Assembly (NCBI GenBank): GCA_033064195.1
Contig: JARBJD010000227.1
Coordinates: 1-64,000 of the forward strand
DNA: 64,000 bases
Direction of reading: 5' to 3'
Origin: Blattamonas nauphoetae
Taxonomy: Eukaryota > Preaxostyla > Oxymonadida
The position numbers and the translations under genes are program-made. Of this stretch, positions 1-11,000 are shown piece after piece. The first letter of the stretch is position 1. Each line of letters starts with the position of its first letter. The notes under the pieces were generated by a model. The model saw only the letters and a list, made by a program, of their open reading frames with translations, did no database searches and was not told the origin of the DNA.

Positions 1-575
1 CCTCTGCACTCCTTTCCTCCTCCACGCCTCTCTGCACTCCTTCCCTCGCTCCACGCCTCTCTGCACTCGCTTCCCTCATCCACGCCTCTCTGCACTCCGC
101 TTCCCTCGCTCCATGCCTCTCTGCACTCGCTTCCCTCGCTTCACGCCACTCTGCACTCGCTTTCCTCGCTCCACGCCTCTCTGCACTCGCTTCCCTCGCT
201 CCACGCCTCTCTGCACTCGCTTCCCTCGCTCCACGCCTCTCTGCACTCGCTTCCCTCGCTCCATGCCTCTCTGCACTCGCTTTCCTCGCTTCACGCCTCT
301 CTGCACTCGCTTCCCTCGCTCCACGCCTCTCTGCACTCGCTTCCCTCGCTCCATGCCTCTCTGCACTCGCTTTCCTCGCTCCACGCCTCTCTGCACTCGC
401 TTCCCTCGCTCCATGCCTCTCTGCACTCGCTTCCCTTGCTGCACGCCACTCTGCACTCGCTTTCCTCGCTCCATGCCTCTCTGCACTCGCGTCCCTCGCT
501 TCACGCCACTCTGCACTCGCTTCCCTCGCTGCACGCCTCTCTGCACTCGCTTTCCTCGCTCCACGCCTCTCTGCA
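1..575. repeat. 30-bp minisatellite, about 19 copies
   Basis: Head-to-tail copies of a 30-bp unit of the form CTCTGCACTCGCTTCCCTCG followed by CTCCACGCCT run from the left edge of the window, so the array may continue outside it. Copies differ by scattered C/T and T/A changes, and the first three copies are the most divergent. Because the period is a multiple of three, long reading frames stay open on both strands (ten-residue periodic peptides), but there is no other sign of coding. I read it as non-coding satellite DNA. Confidence 0.95.
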
Positions 576-1619
576 CCTGCCTTACCTACCGCAACCCAAA
601 CGTATCCTGACATCTCATTCTCAGCTCGGAGATCCTATTAGCTTCTGATGTCCGTCTCTTCGAGACTTGATCTTTTTCTTTTCATTTCTGCCTTGAAACT
701 TCTTCATTTCGTCTTATTTCTCGTTTCACTTTCTCCAAATCATTTCTTCATTCCCATCCTCGAGATCTCAAATCCTTACTCTCTCTCCACATTCTCACAT
801 CCACTCGTGAATCTCACAACAATCTCTAAACTGAATCTTGGTTTTACCCATTTCGCACGCTTCGCCACAATTCGAATGACAAACTTTCCCGGCTTGGACG
901 CGCTTTTTATACCTGTTACACCCCTTTGCACTTCTGCACCTTAACAAGTCTTTTTCCAGCTGATGGAGGCCCCGGAGCAAGATCCGACCGAGAAAAATGT
1001 CAATCACTGTGATCGCACGCCAGATACCCACTATGGCCGTGCATCATCCTTTCAAATTGCTCACCCCAATGTCCCAAACCCGCCCGTGATCTCGAACTCG
1101 TCATTTTGTAAATTCATACCCTCTGACCACCTCCACACCACCCAACAGTTGGATTACTCACACGTGCCACTCTACACACTTCACCCTTTCAATGTCCCTG
1201 CATATTCATTTTAATACCCCCTCCACCGACCAGACCCTATTCACTGTCCAGATCGGGTCGTGAACGCACAGGTCGAACACCTAACATCTCCCAACCATCT
1301 CCTCCATCGCCCAATCTCCTATCCACACTGACGAAACAAACAACCTACCCTCTCTGCAGCCTACACCCTCGCAACATCGACAGGACCGCAACAAAACTGC
1401 ACTACCTGAAATCATCGTCCGCACCGAATCGGTCTTTCCGCTCCCATTCAACAACAAAGCTAATCCACTCTCCCAGTTGACAATCTCAAACGAGATCCTT
1501 GGTGGAATGGGGAACCAGATCTCACTATTTACCAAGTATCCACCGTCAACCACCGACCAACCTCCCAAGCTGCCTAAGCACCCTGCACATATTCACAACC
1601 CACTCAACTGCTATCAAAC
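576..1619. other. No recognisable gene
   Basis: Only short overlapping reading frames below 100 codons occur here, on both strands, with no recognisable domain, no convincing start and no intron pattern like that of the genes elsewhere in the window. I see no repeat structure beyond the flanking satellite. Confidence 0.5.
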
Positions 1620-2258
1620 ATGGAGAAAGAGGAGGAGGCCCTTCCACCACCACCAAAAGTCGGAAGGAAGACTCAGAAGGATGAATGCACGAAAATCGGG
1701 CAATGCAGAGTATTGGGATGGTTCACTGGATAGAACAAGAACACAAAACAGTCAAGGAAATCGGAATGAACCAAACCAACTGGAAAGAAGAAGGATAAAG
1801 AGGACAAGGAAGAGGAAGTTGAGAAGAGAAAAACTGTAGAAGTACAGGACAGATCCGAAACACTAGAACCACCAGAAGCACATCAACCACATCTTGAAGC
1901 AGGAACTATCTCAGAACCACTATCGGACATTCAAGAGGAATCACAAAATGAAAAGATCCCGAGAGATTGGGATTCATATGGAGACACAATCGCAGAAACA
2001 AACAAAGCACAAGAAGAGAAAGAGAAAACACTAGTGAAGGAAGCGAAAACAGAATTGAAGGAGGAAAATGATCAATTGACGAGAAATGAAGACACTAAAG
2101 AAACGACCATCGACTCAGACACCCAGCCATATCATCCCCTCAATAACCTGTCCAATCTGCTTCCAGCGATCCTACCTGTCCTGAACTCACATCAGAACAA
2201 ACAGATACCTTCATCTAAACCAAAGAAGAACATGAAGATCCCAACTCACGCTAAATAG
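1620..2258 (+). CDS. Doubtful small Lys/Glu-rich protein, two exons
   Basis: An ATG at 1620 opens a short frame (starting MEKEEEALPPPP) that meets a stop near 1731. The same frame reopens from about 1772 to a TAG at 2256-2258 with a highly charged K/E-rich sequence that could form coiled coil. A 78-bp intron at 1710-1787 (GTATTG...GAAAG) would join the two in frame and remove both stops, giving about 187 residues. No domain is recognised and no paralogue is visible in the window. It may equally be a fragment of a decayed gene; only the open charged frame and the fitting intron support it. Confidence 0.3.
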
Positions 2259-4970
2259 AGAACGGAGGCAGAACAAGACATTATCATTGATTGTGTGGAG
2301 TGGTCGTTGGCTCGTTTTGACTGTCATTCAGTCACGACAGTTCAGACCGTAAACCGCCACTCTCTCGCTCGCCTTATCTCTTTCACACGCCACTCTCTTC
2401 TTGAGCTGCCCGAGGTGAAGGGAATGGGGATGGCTGATGAATTGGAATGGCTGTGTCGGGTAGAGTTCATTTTGACTTGTGCGAAGCTGTATCCAAAGCA
2501 AAGGACGAAAGTGGGACTCTTGAGGCAGATCTCGTCGATATCAAACCACAACACACGCAGACGAGATTAGACGCTGAGCAGCTACGGCAGGACGAGTGGG
2601 AGATCGTCGTCAAGTCAATTCTCCACACCCACACATTTCCAACTTCAGAAGCTCCAAACTGGAAGTGTGCATCTTTCTCGTGAATCCATTTCACTGTATT
2701 GGTTCCATGAACATTTTTTCTAAAACTGTGCACATAACTCATGACTAAGTTGTCTTTCGGGCCAATAAAACGTATCGATTTGAGATGACGAAATAGAGAG
2801 CATAATCATAAAAAAGACTATTGAGAACTCATTCATTCTTGACAACGATGTATTCGACAACTTTTGAAATCGAAAAAACGGCCCCGTAAGAAAATGTCAT
2901 AAAAAGATACGATTATGGTTGGATCAGACCCCATCCCGAGACTGAACAAATTTGCAGATCAGAACGTCCGGAATCTTCATTTAGAAATGTAAACAATGTG
3001 AATTTGTGAAGGATTAAAGGATTTTCGAAAATCGAAATGTCACTCGAACTTTTTCCGTTACGATCTCTGATGTCAAAAATATCAACCCACATTTTAATCT
3101 TCTCAAACCAAAATATAGACATCATATCCTGTTTTTTTGGCTTTTCACTTCACTTTCCGACATTCCTCCTACTGTTGTTTCGAATATCGATCAGGGCTTG
3201 GGTTGATCAAGTCTCATCACCAGGACAACGAATAACTGCTCCTGGCTGGATGCTCACCAGCAAGTGTTTGTTCTTATATTCCTGTTCCATACTCGTTTTC
3301 AGCATTGTCGTTCTCACTGCTGACTTCCACCAGCATCTCGCGTTTATCAATGCCTGTGTAAAAGTCTGCATTCAATTTCACCAGCTATCATCTCTCCTCA
3401 TGTCTCTAAGTTCACTATCACTGATCTCCTCATCCATCCTCCAGGATCTCCTCTTCGAATCCACAATTCATTCACCAATCGTATGCCCTTCTCTACTTCA
3501 AATATCTCTCTTGAATTCCTCAGAAGCATCTCATCGTTGTCCTGGTCATTTTCTTCCCATCTTTCTTCATCCTGATGACCCTCTCGTTTCCTACACACCT
3601 CCATCGATTTCGATCAGGAACAAGTCTCCTCCGCTCATGGCTGATAATTGCTACCCACCTGAAAGAAGAACAATGAAACCAGGATGGCAATGAATGAGAA
3701 ACCTGGAAGAAAAGTGCGAAACAGTCATGGACAAAAGTTTTCGGTTTTCCTGTCCAGAAACACTGAGTGGTGAGATTTCGTTTTTGTTTAGTCGGACACT
3801 TCATCATCCAAAAAGAACATTGTGGCGAGAAAACAAGAGCGAACGGTTGTTTCGTAGTGGAAATACAGAGGAACGAAGAGTCTGAAAAAAAGTGACGAAA
3901 ATATGTGTGGAAAAATTTTTGAAAACTTGGGAGCGTACCCCAGCTCGTAAAAACGAAGTATCTCAAATTTTTTGACAACTTTGAGAATGAGGAGTACTCT
4001 GACTGCATAAATTTGCTTTTTTTGTCGGATAGATCATAGATCACAAAATCAGATGAAAATCCGATCTAGGCTACAAAAATGATTTCCATTTCGCAAATTC
4101 TCTATAATGATCCTTCTTATTCAGAATAAAACCATCAGTCGCTCAATATGATGACTAGAGAGTGAGAAAATGAACAGATGAAAAAAGTATGTTGTTTGCT
4201 CCAGAGAGACAAAATCAAGTCATTAACAACCGAATGATGCTCATCCACAACTATTTGTCCACCAGACGAAAGTTTTTCAAAAGTGGTACAGGGGCTTGCT
4301 CTTACAAGTTTTCAAAAATTTTTCCACATGTGCTCAACCACAATCGACCATTTTTCACACAGTGAGAGGTTGTGAAGAGATGAGATCATTTTTGCCGAAA
4401 TAAACGAGATCCTCCGACTCTTCCGCAAGAAAAAGCGAACATTCGCAAAAAAACTTCTACAGTGGAAAGGTTCGCATTTCTCACCCACAAACTGTAGACA
4501 AGTCTACCAACCTCGATGCGTGTCGATGTCATGTCACCTCCACACATGTGAAGTTTCAGCATCGAACTCCTTTCCCAATTCGTCACACCAGACTTTGAGC
4601 TTTTTCCTGCCGACCACTTTTGTCCATGACTGAAAAGGAGCGAAGAAGGCGACGATGAGAAGAAAGAGAGTCGGAGGAGAGTGAACGAAGACTGAGAGAG
4701 ACTGCAGAAGAACAAACGCTGAATGATGAAACAAGAAACCAAAGAAGAACAAAATTGCAAGGCTCTGGACAACAGAATGAGAAAGACCAGGAAAGAGGGA
4801 AATTGCCTGACGGACAGCGGACGATAGCCCAAACAAGATATTTCTACGACTCAGTTCAATCATATGTTTCCGTAGTGAGAAAGGACGGAATAGATCACGA
4901 ATGAAGAGCAAGAGGAAAGGAGGATGAAGAAAAGCAAAGACGGAGACATGGACATCGTTCAACCACTTTC
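2259..4970. other. No recognisable gene; probable decayed intergenic DNA
   Basis: Several short frames exist on both strands but none shows a domain, a plausible intron-exon series or similarity to other genes here. The stretch includes AT-rich segments and an inverted repeat listed separately at 3906-4328. The N-lobe of the kinase pseudogene that begins at 4971 would be expected in this interval, but I could not find a glycine loop or a VAIK-like lysine. Confidence 0.45.
3906..4328. repeat. 24-bp inverted repeat bracketing ~375 bp
   Basis: The 24 bases at 3906-3929 (TGTGGAAAAATTTTTG and onward) are the exact reverse complement of 4305-4328. Similarity continues imperfectly inward (GAAAACTTG followed by a GC-rich stretch on both arms). 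The arrangement resembles the ends of a small non-autonomous foldback element, but I could not define a target-site duplication. Confidence 0.5.
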
Positions 4971-6117
4971 ATAAGGCTAAGGGATCTGAAACCAGCAAAT
5001 CTTCTGCTTGATAAGAATGTCCTCCTCAAGAAGCCATGTGAAACACCCAACTCTACGACTCTAGAAGTCTGAACACACTTGATTCATCTTCAGATTCTAG
5101 TTGGAGGGGAATACGAAAGAAAGCCGACCGATATGTGGAGCTATGGTACTGTTCTCATTGTTATCTTGACAGGATGTGTGTCTTTTTCACTCCCCTTCAT
5201 GTTATCTCTACTCAATAATCTTCACTTCAGATCTGCCGTTTGAAGAAGACACCAACAACGAATCATTCCGTTAAATCAAAAACGCGGAGTTTTCTTATCC
5301 ATTATCTTTCCCAAAAGCATCAAAATGTTTGTTTCCCTTACAAGCTCTCATTTTTCTCCGCACGTTCTCTTCATTTCTCTCTCCCACTCATCATTGTTTC
5401 GGGATTCATCTCATTCTTACCCTATACTCAGCACTGATCAACAAAATCCTGAACCCTTCACCTTCCGCCCGAGCGACAATTGAAGACTGAACATCCGATC
5501 ACTGGTTCACGCGCAACCTCCATCCCAACCTCTTCAAACCCGCCTTCTCCGTTGTCCAGAATACCATTCCACGTCCTCGTGGTCACTCAGTGACATTGGA
5601 TGGGTCTGTTTCGCATGAATTGATCAATCCGACCGTACTAACGAGAGACAGAGAATGGATTGGTCTGGGCCACTCCAAAATGACTCGTCCGCCTCGTTAT
5701 TCGCAGAAATTTCAACTTCCGATCCTGCATCAACAACTCAACTCACGGAATGTGGAAACGAACGACACGGCAAAGCAGGCTGCCAAAGATCTGAATACGA
5801 AGAACTATTTCACATTGGCGGATGATCTGCTGCGTTTGGGAGTGAAAGCGACGATGGACGATATTAACAATACGATTCGTCCTGTTGATTAAGACGAACA
5901 ATCCACACTTCCCATCCAAGGTCGCCGTGTGTCGATCGACGGAGACGATACAATCGCCCGCTCACCAATCGCTCTTCCACAACTGGCTGCTGCACCATTT
6001 CCCGCGATCCACGTTCGTAGTGACACAAAGTTCATCCCACTTCCCCCACTCCCTCCAAGAGCCAGACTGTGCGTATCCACCCTCCAAGACCCCTTCCTTT
6101 CGTTCTCTCACTTCTAG
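4971..6117 (+). pseudogene. Decayed CAMK/CAMKL-type protein kinase, C-lobe and tail
   Basis: The frame reads RDLKPANLLLD (catalytic loop), then a degraded activation segment (ETPNSTTLE where GTPNYTAPE is usual; the DFG region is missing). A 27-bp intron follows at 5067-5093, then ILVGGEYERKPTDMWSYG, a 55-bp intron at 5176-5230, and TGYLPFEED. Then come IKNAEFSYP, another intron ending near 5431, and LINKILNPSPSARATIED with DHWF, the usual end of a CAMKL catalytic domain. In-frame stops occur after SFR (TAA), after ATIED (TGA) and after NTIRPVD (TAA, 5890-5892), after which the frame stays open to 6117. The N-lobe is absent. The order and spacing of subdomains VIb, VIII, IX and XI are convincing. 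The closest type is SNF1/CIPK-like, which is inference. It is unrelated in detail to the SPRY-linked kinases of this window. Confidence 0.75.
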
Positions 6118-6440
6118 AACCACAGATCCGTCCTTCTGAATCGCTGGAACATCGAGGAACACATGAGATTGATAAGAGGAAGCAACAGCGGCGGCAAGCG
6201 AGACCAAAGGGAGAGTGGATCGGAAAATCCTTGCACCAGCCGACCAACCAGTTTGAAATATCATATCCTCCATTTCACTTCATTTTGAGCGCGTCTCTCT
6301 CTTTCAAGGGTGAGATCAACTCTGAACCAAACTCGAAGCTGCAAAGCCAGAAAAAGCGAGATTATCAACACAAAATTCACATTTCACGTCGAATTTATTG
6401 ATTGAAAAGGTTTTTCAGTCGAAATGAACGAAACAAATGA

Positions 6441-6521
6441 GATCTGCGTGTAGACTTTCAGATCTGTGTCTAGACCGATCTGCAGATCTGCGTCTAGACT
6501 TTTCCAGATCTGAGCCTAGAC
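6441..6521. repeat. Short imperfect tandem repeat of ~20 bp
   Basis: About four copies of a unit like CAGATCTGCGTCTAGAC lie in tandem. The array covers the end of the neighbouring beta-helix frame, whose last residues are encoded by it, which suggests that the gene's 3' end was lost or replaced here. Confidence 0.6.
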
Positions 6522-7797
6522 CTACCCAAGATATTGATATCCTTTGCTCTTGAATCCCGCACAGACGAGCATCCTCTGAAATGCAAGTATGAGAGGTTCA
6601 GAATGTTGACTCGTTCCAAACTCATCGCCCCGCCTCGATTCGTCGCCGAGCAGTCGGCGAAGACAGTGTTTGCTATTTCAGCGAAGTTTGTGGCGAGAAA
6701 CAGCGCTCCATCGGAATCTGCGGTCGACTGGTCAAAAAAGCAAGTTGTCATTATTGTCGTGCTGGCAGCTGAGACGTGAATGCTGCCGCCTCCAAAGCTG
6801 AACACGTCCCACCCGAATTGTGTCGAACATTCAGTGAATGACGAGTGGGAGATGGAGAGGGTTGGGTACCTTCCACTCGCACCGATAAAACAGATCGCTC
6901 CTCCAAAGTTGTATTCCCCTGTGCTGGTGCATTTGTGGAAGAAGTTAGTCCTAACGGTGACGGAGGACGACGTGTCGGAGAGTAGGATCGCAGCGCCACC
7001 TTCGAACGGGTCAGCATCGACTGTCATCTCGTTGAACGTGCAGAGAGTGAAGGAGATGGAAGCCACTGATGCTGGTATGCTGTCCAGACGATCACCCTGA
7101 GTTCGGTTTTCGAATGAGAATTCCGAGTCTTCGTTCCCCTGTCGGATGCAAGATGAGAAGGTGGTGTTCAGGCACATCAAATTTCCTCCCAAGTTCGGAG
7201 ACAACATCGCTGTCCCGCTGTCGTGGTTCGTGCAACACGATACACAACTCCCAACCACTCGTTGGCTGACTTCACTCCCGAACAGCTGATTCCTGGGCGA
7301 GATTGAAGACGATGAAGAAACATTCACAAGACGGCTTTCCACCAGATTGGATTCCACCTCCATCCTGCTGTCTGTCGCACCATCACAGTTGAACGAGAAA
7401 AGAGGACCAGTCCTAAGCGGAAAGTACTGCGAGTCCATCAAAAGTCCACCTCCACTGATCGAAATGCTTTGATCTAAGTTATCGTCTGTTGCGCTATCTT
7501 GAATCATTGGCATTCCAATATCAATCTTCCGTGTTTCTTGAGAGGTGTCCACGAGTGGAAGAACCAGATTTGATGTCGATTTGAGAGTCGGGTCATGTTT
7601 CCTCGGAATTCAATCCATTTCGACATAATCGGAAACGGTTTTGTCGAATACCATCCTGATTCGAACTGTATCACCGTTTGTTTAGAGTTTGAGCCATTCC
7701 AGTCTCGATTCGATTTCACTGTCAAGACGCTTTTGAGATCCCTGCAAACAGCATCGTTCGAGTGAAGGGAGTGAAATAGCGGGATTAAGATCATCAT
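6494..7797 (-). pseudogene. Truncated, frameshifted secreted parallel beta-helix protein
   Basis: The first frame begins at 7797 with a hydrophobic start (MMILIPLFHSLHS) that looks like a signal peptide. It continues to about 7600, where the coherent sequence moves to another frame (…TLKSTSNLVLPLVDTS…) without GT...AG borders, so a single-base frameshift near 7600 is likely. The second frame carries the family hallmarks: GGAAILLSD, GGAICFIG, DGALFLA and GGAMSL runs spaced about every 35-40 residues, with short FxxC segments between them, typical of Pmp-like right-handed beta-helix surface proteins. It stops at 6494 in a tandem repeat after only ~430 residues. The larger relative at 20.7-26.4 kb has about 1,880, so the 3' part seems lost. 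Divergent from kinase gene A. A surface or secreted role is inferred from the fold only. Confidence 0.7.
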
Positions 7798-8045
7798 TTC
7801 TAAGAAAGTATCTCTTGATCGATGACTAAAAAGTGATCAAGAAAACATGAACCCTTAGTTTGAGATCTCGAGAGCTGGAGTCGAATCGATGCAATTGTGT
7901 CGGCTCAATCAAACTTGAAGAGGTGCAATCGTGCTTAGCCATACAAGGAGAGGATTTGTTGAAGATTCTTGTCAGTTGGTTCAAATAAAGGGTAAAATAA
8001 GTTGACTTTTCCAAATTAAGGGGGACTTTGGCTTGGTCATCGAAA
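7798..8045. promoter_or_regulatory. Divergent promoter region with a block shared by genes A and B
   Basis: This 248-bp gap separates the start of the beta-helix gene (-) from the start of kinase gene A (+). The block CAAATTAAGGG lies at 8012-8022, 24 bp before the ATG of A, and again at 13346-13356, 27 bp before the ATG of paralogue B. In both it is preceded by TTGACT and a T-rich tract and followed by TCATCGA just before the start. Conservation between tandem paralogues is expected from their common origin, so a promoter role is possible but not shown. Confidence 0.4.
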
Positions 8046-11000
8046 ATGACCTCAAAACTCGACGTAATCACTCCGCCTGGATGTGTGTCCTTGATAGCTT
8101 GATCTCTAATTTTTTATATCTTCGCAACATTCTGATTTATTACTCAGATTCCAAACCGAAGAAGATCAGTTCTGGTGCCTTTGGGCAAGTTCTGAAAGTG
8201 ACACACGAAGGGAATGGAATTGAATATGCGGTGAAGGTGCTGCCGATGCTGAAAGAAGGGGACAAAGAACGAGTGAGTCGTGAAGTTGAGATGTTGACTC
8301 GTTTTGCTCATGCTCGGATTGTTCGTCTGCATGAATCGATTGACATGGGAGGACACCAAGCGATTGTGATGGAGCTCGGGACACGAAGTCTGAAAGATCT
8401 GATCTCGGAATATGAGTCACGAGGTGAATTGATTCCTCTTCCTGTTTGTCTCTTCTTGTTTCCTCATTCTTTGATATTTGGATGGATATTGCCTTACTTC
8501 TTTTCTTGTTGTTGTTCTCTTGTTGTGGATGTGTTTTCAGTTGACGGTGATGATTCTGACAGACATCTGCGAGGGACTTTTGTGGATGCACACTCACCCT
8601 TCGGGATCGACAGCTCATGGGGATCTGAAGCCGGAGAATGTTCTTCTTCGGGAGAACAACCGGGCCTTTCTGTGTTTGTTTGATTATATTGATTGCATAA
8701 CTGACATTTCTTGATTCAGGTGATCTTGGTGGATCTGCTCCTCTGGATCAAAAGATGACGTCGACGATTGGGGAACTGGGGACATTCGAGTACAACTCGC
8801 CGGAGCGAGTGATGGACAGCAAGGGCTTGGCGACGGCAGCGAGTGATGTTTGGTCGCTTGGAGTTCTTGCGTATCGTCTGGTGACTGGCCGACAATTGTT
8901 CGAAGGACTGCAGCTCTTTCAGCTGAGTGTGGCGCTCCACACATTCGATGAAACGAGAATCCCAAGCACGATTCCTGCATCGGTGCGAGCAGTTCTTGTG
9001 AAGATGTTGGAACCCGTCTGTTCTCCTCTTTCTTCACCCTCACTCTTTGATTTCTTCATCGATTGAACTGATTGTTCAGAATGTGGCGCTTCGAGCAACA
9101 AGTCGGGGACTTTTGGATGGAGGTCTTTTGGAGGGAATGCTTGGTTCGTCGACGGACCTGTCTCGAATGAAGTCGATTCAGCTTGCGACAGTCGTGAGCG
9201 AAATCAAGGAATCGTTGAATGATGCTGAAGTACAAGAACGAACGATGGAACTGTCGATGGAAAAGGCGAAGCTGTTGTTAGAGACTCGAGAACTTGAAGG
9301 CCGACTTCGATCGCTTCAGATGTCACTTCAACAGACTCGTTCTCGAAATGTTGAATTGGAGACTGAAGAGGAATGCGAACGACGTCAACAACTCCACGCC
9401 ACTCCACTCTCACCAATTACGATCTCTGCTGAAGACAATGTTCTCTCCACAAGACTTGAAATGCCTACTCTCCAATTTTTGAAAGATGAAGAACGCAAAC
9501 GAGACGAAACATCTTATTATGCAGTTTCTGGCAACACGATCACTCGAACAGGTGTTGATAAAGACCAAGAATGGAGCACAACACTTTTCGAAGAACGAAT
9601 CACAAAAGGAGTGGTGTCTGTCGCCATCACGGTCCTCGCCATGCCGAAAGCTGAAGGTTTGTGTCTCTTCTTTGAAATGTGTTCAGATTCAAAGGAGGGA
9701 CTGATGTTTGGACTCGTCGATGCTCACTCGCGGGAGCTTGAATCTTATGATCGACTTGGAGAGAGGATTCCAAGTGTGTTTTCATCTTGCTTCGATTCTC
9801 ATCTCTTCTCGTATCATCAGATTCCATCGCTCTCGCTCCAAGAAAGGGAAGACTCCACATAAAGCTACCTTCCACCAAGCACATGGATAAGACGTTTCCC
9901 ATCGCTGCTCAGATGAAGGAAGGAGACCGAGTGATGTTGGAGGTGGACTTGGACGCGAGGCCACGCACAGCTGTGTTCATCATCAACGGAAATGTGCCTC
10001 TCACGTTTGTGTCTGGTCTCCCTCCCTCGATCCGCTTTGGAGTGTGTTGCTCGTCGTCCTCATTCTCGTTCTTTTCAGCTGTCGATGAAGAACGAGGGAG
10101 TTTCAGTTCGATTTGATGGAATGAGTCGTCTGAAGCGTGCGACGCCACTGCGACGAGTGAACGAGATCAAATGGAATGCTGAAGACCTTCGAGACAGTGA
10201 GAACATGTACATGAATGGAATGCGATCGAGTGTTCTGACAGTTCAGACACAGATGCCCCCGCTGATCTTCTCCGATCCTTCCCACTTCGTCGTCAAAGAA
10301 AATCGAATTCTTTCAACTGGACTGGCCACAAAAGAAAACAATGGACGAATCGAATCCACATCGAGCTCCTTCTTCCTCTCCGAACCCATTTCAGATGGAA
10401 TTGTGGCGATTTCGTTCACTTATCTCATGGACCCCGATTCTTCCCCGCTCTTCTTCGGTCTTTTGGATGCGTCGATGCCGATTCCCAACAAAGGGCAGAC
10501 ACTTGGATTGATCCACAGTCTGTCGCTCTTCTCTCTCTTGTAATCTCTCTCTCTCACTCTTGCCACATTCTCGTTGTCTCTTCTTCCTCACTTCCTCAGA
10601 CTCGATCGCTCTTTCATCGCACAGAAGGCTGTATTCTACGACTGAAAAGAGGCAAAAGGAGATCAAGGTTTCTGACCCAATCGGAAGTTGTGACACTGTC
10701 GTCATCGAAATCAACATGGACTCGTATCCTCGCACTGCCCAGTTCTTCATCAATGGAACGTCCACCAATGTGGTGGTTGTGAAACTTCCCAGATCCGTTC
10801 GAGTTGGAGTGTGTTGTCATTCACTTTCCCTCTCTCGTCTCTTCTGTTTTCCTCATTGCTCTTCATTCGTCCACACTCACTTTTCTCTCCCTCTCATTCT
10901 CAGATCTCAACCAGAGACAAAGGAATGCAAGTTCGGTTCAACAGAATCACTCATCTGAACAGAGAAAGCCCCTTCACCGATCAGATGGATGGGATGTCAT

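Noticed and set aside
1-575. CRISPR-like array
   Set aside because: The repeats are contiguous without unique spacers and differ by point changes, as in a minisatellite.
76-648. Open frames of ~165 codons on both strands in the left satellite
   Set aside because: They arise from a 30-bp tandem repeat whose period is divisible by three; no start context, domain or flanking gene structure supports them.
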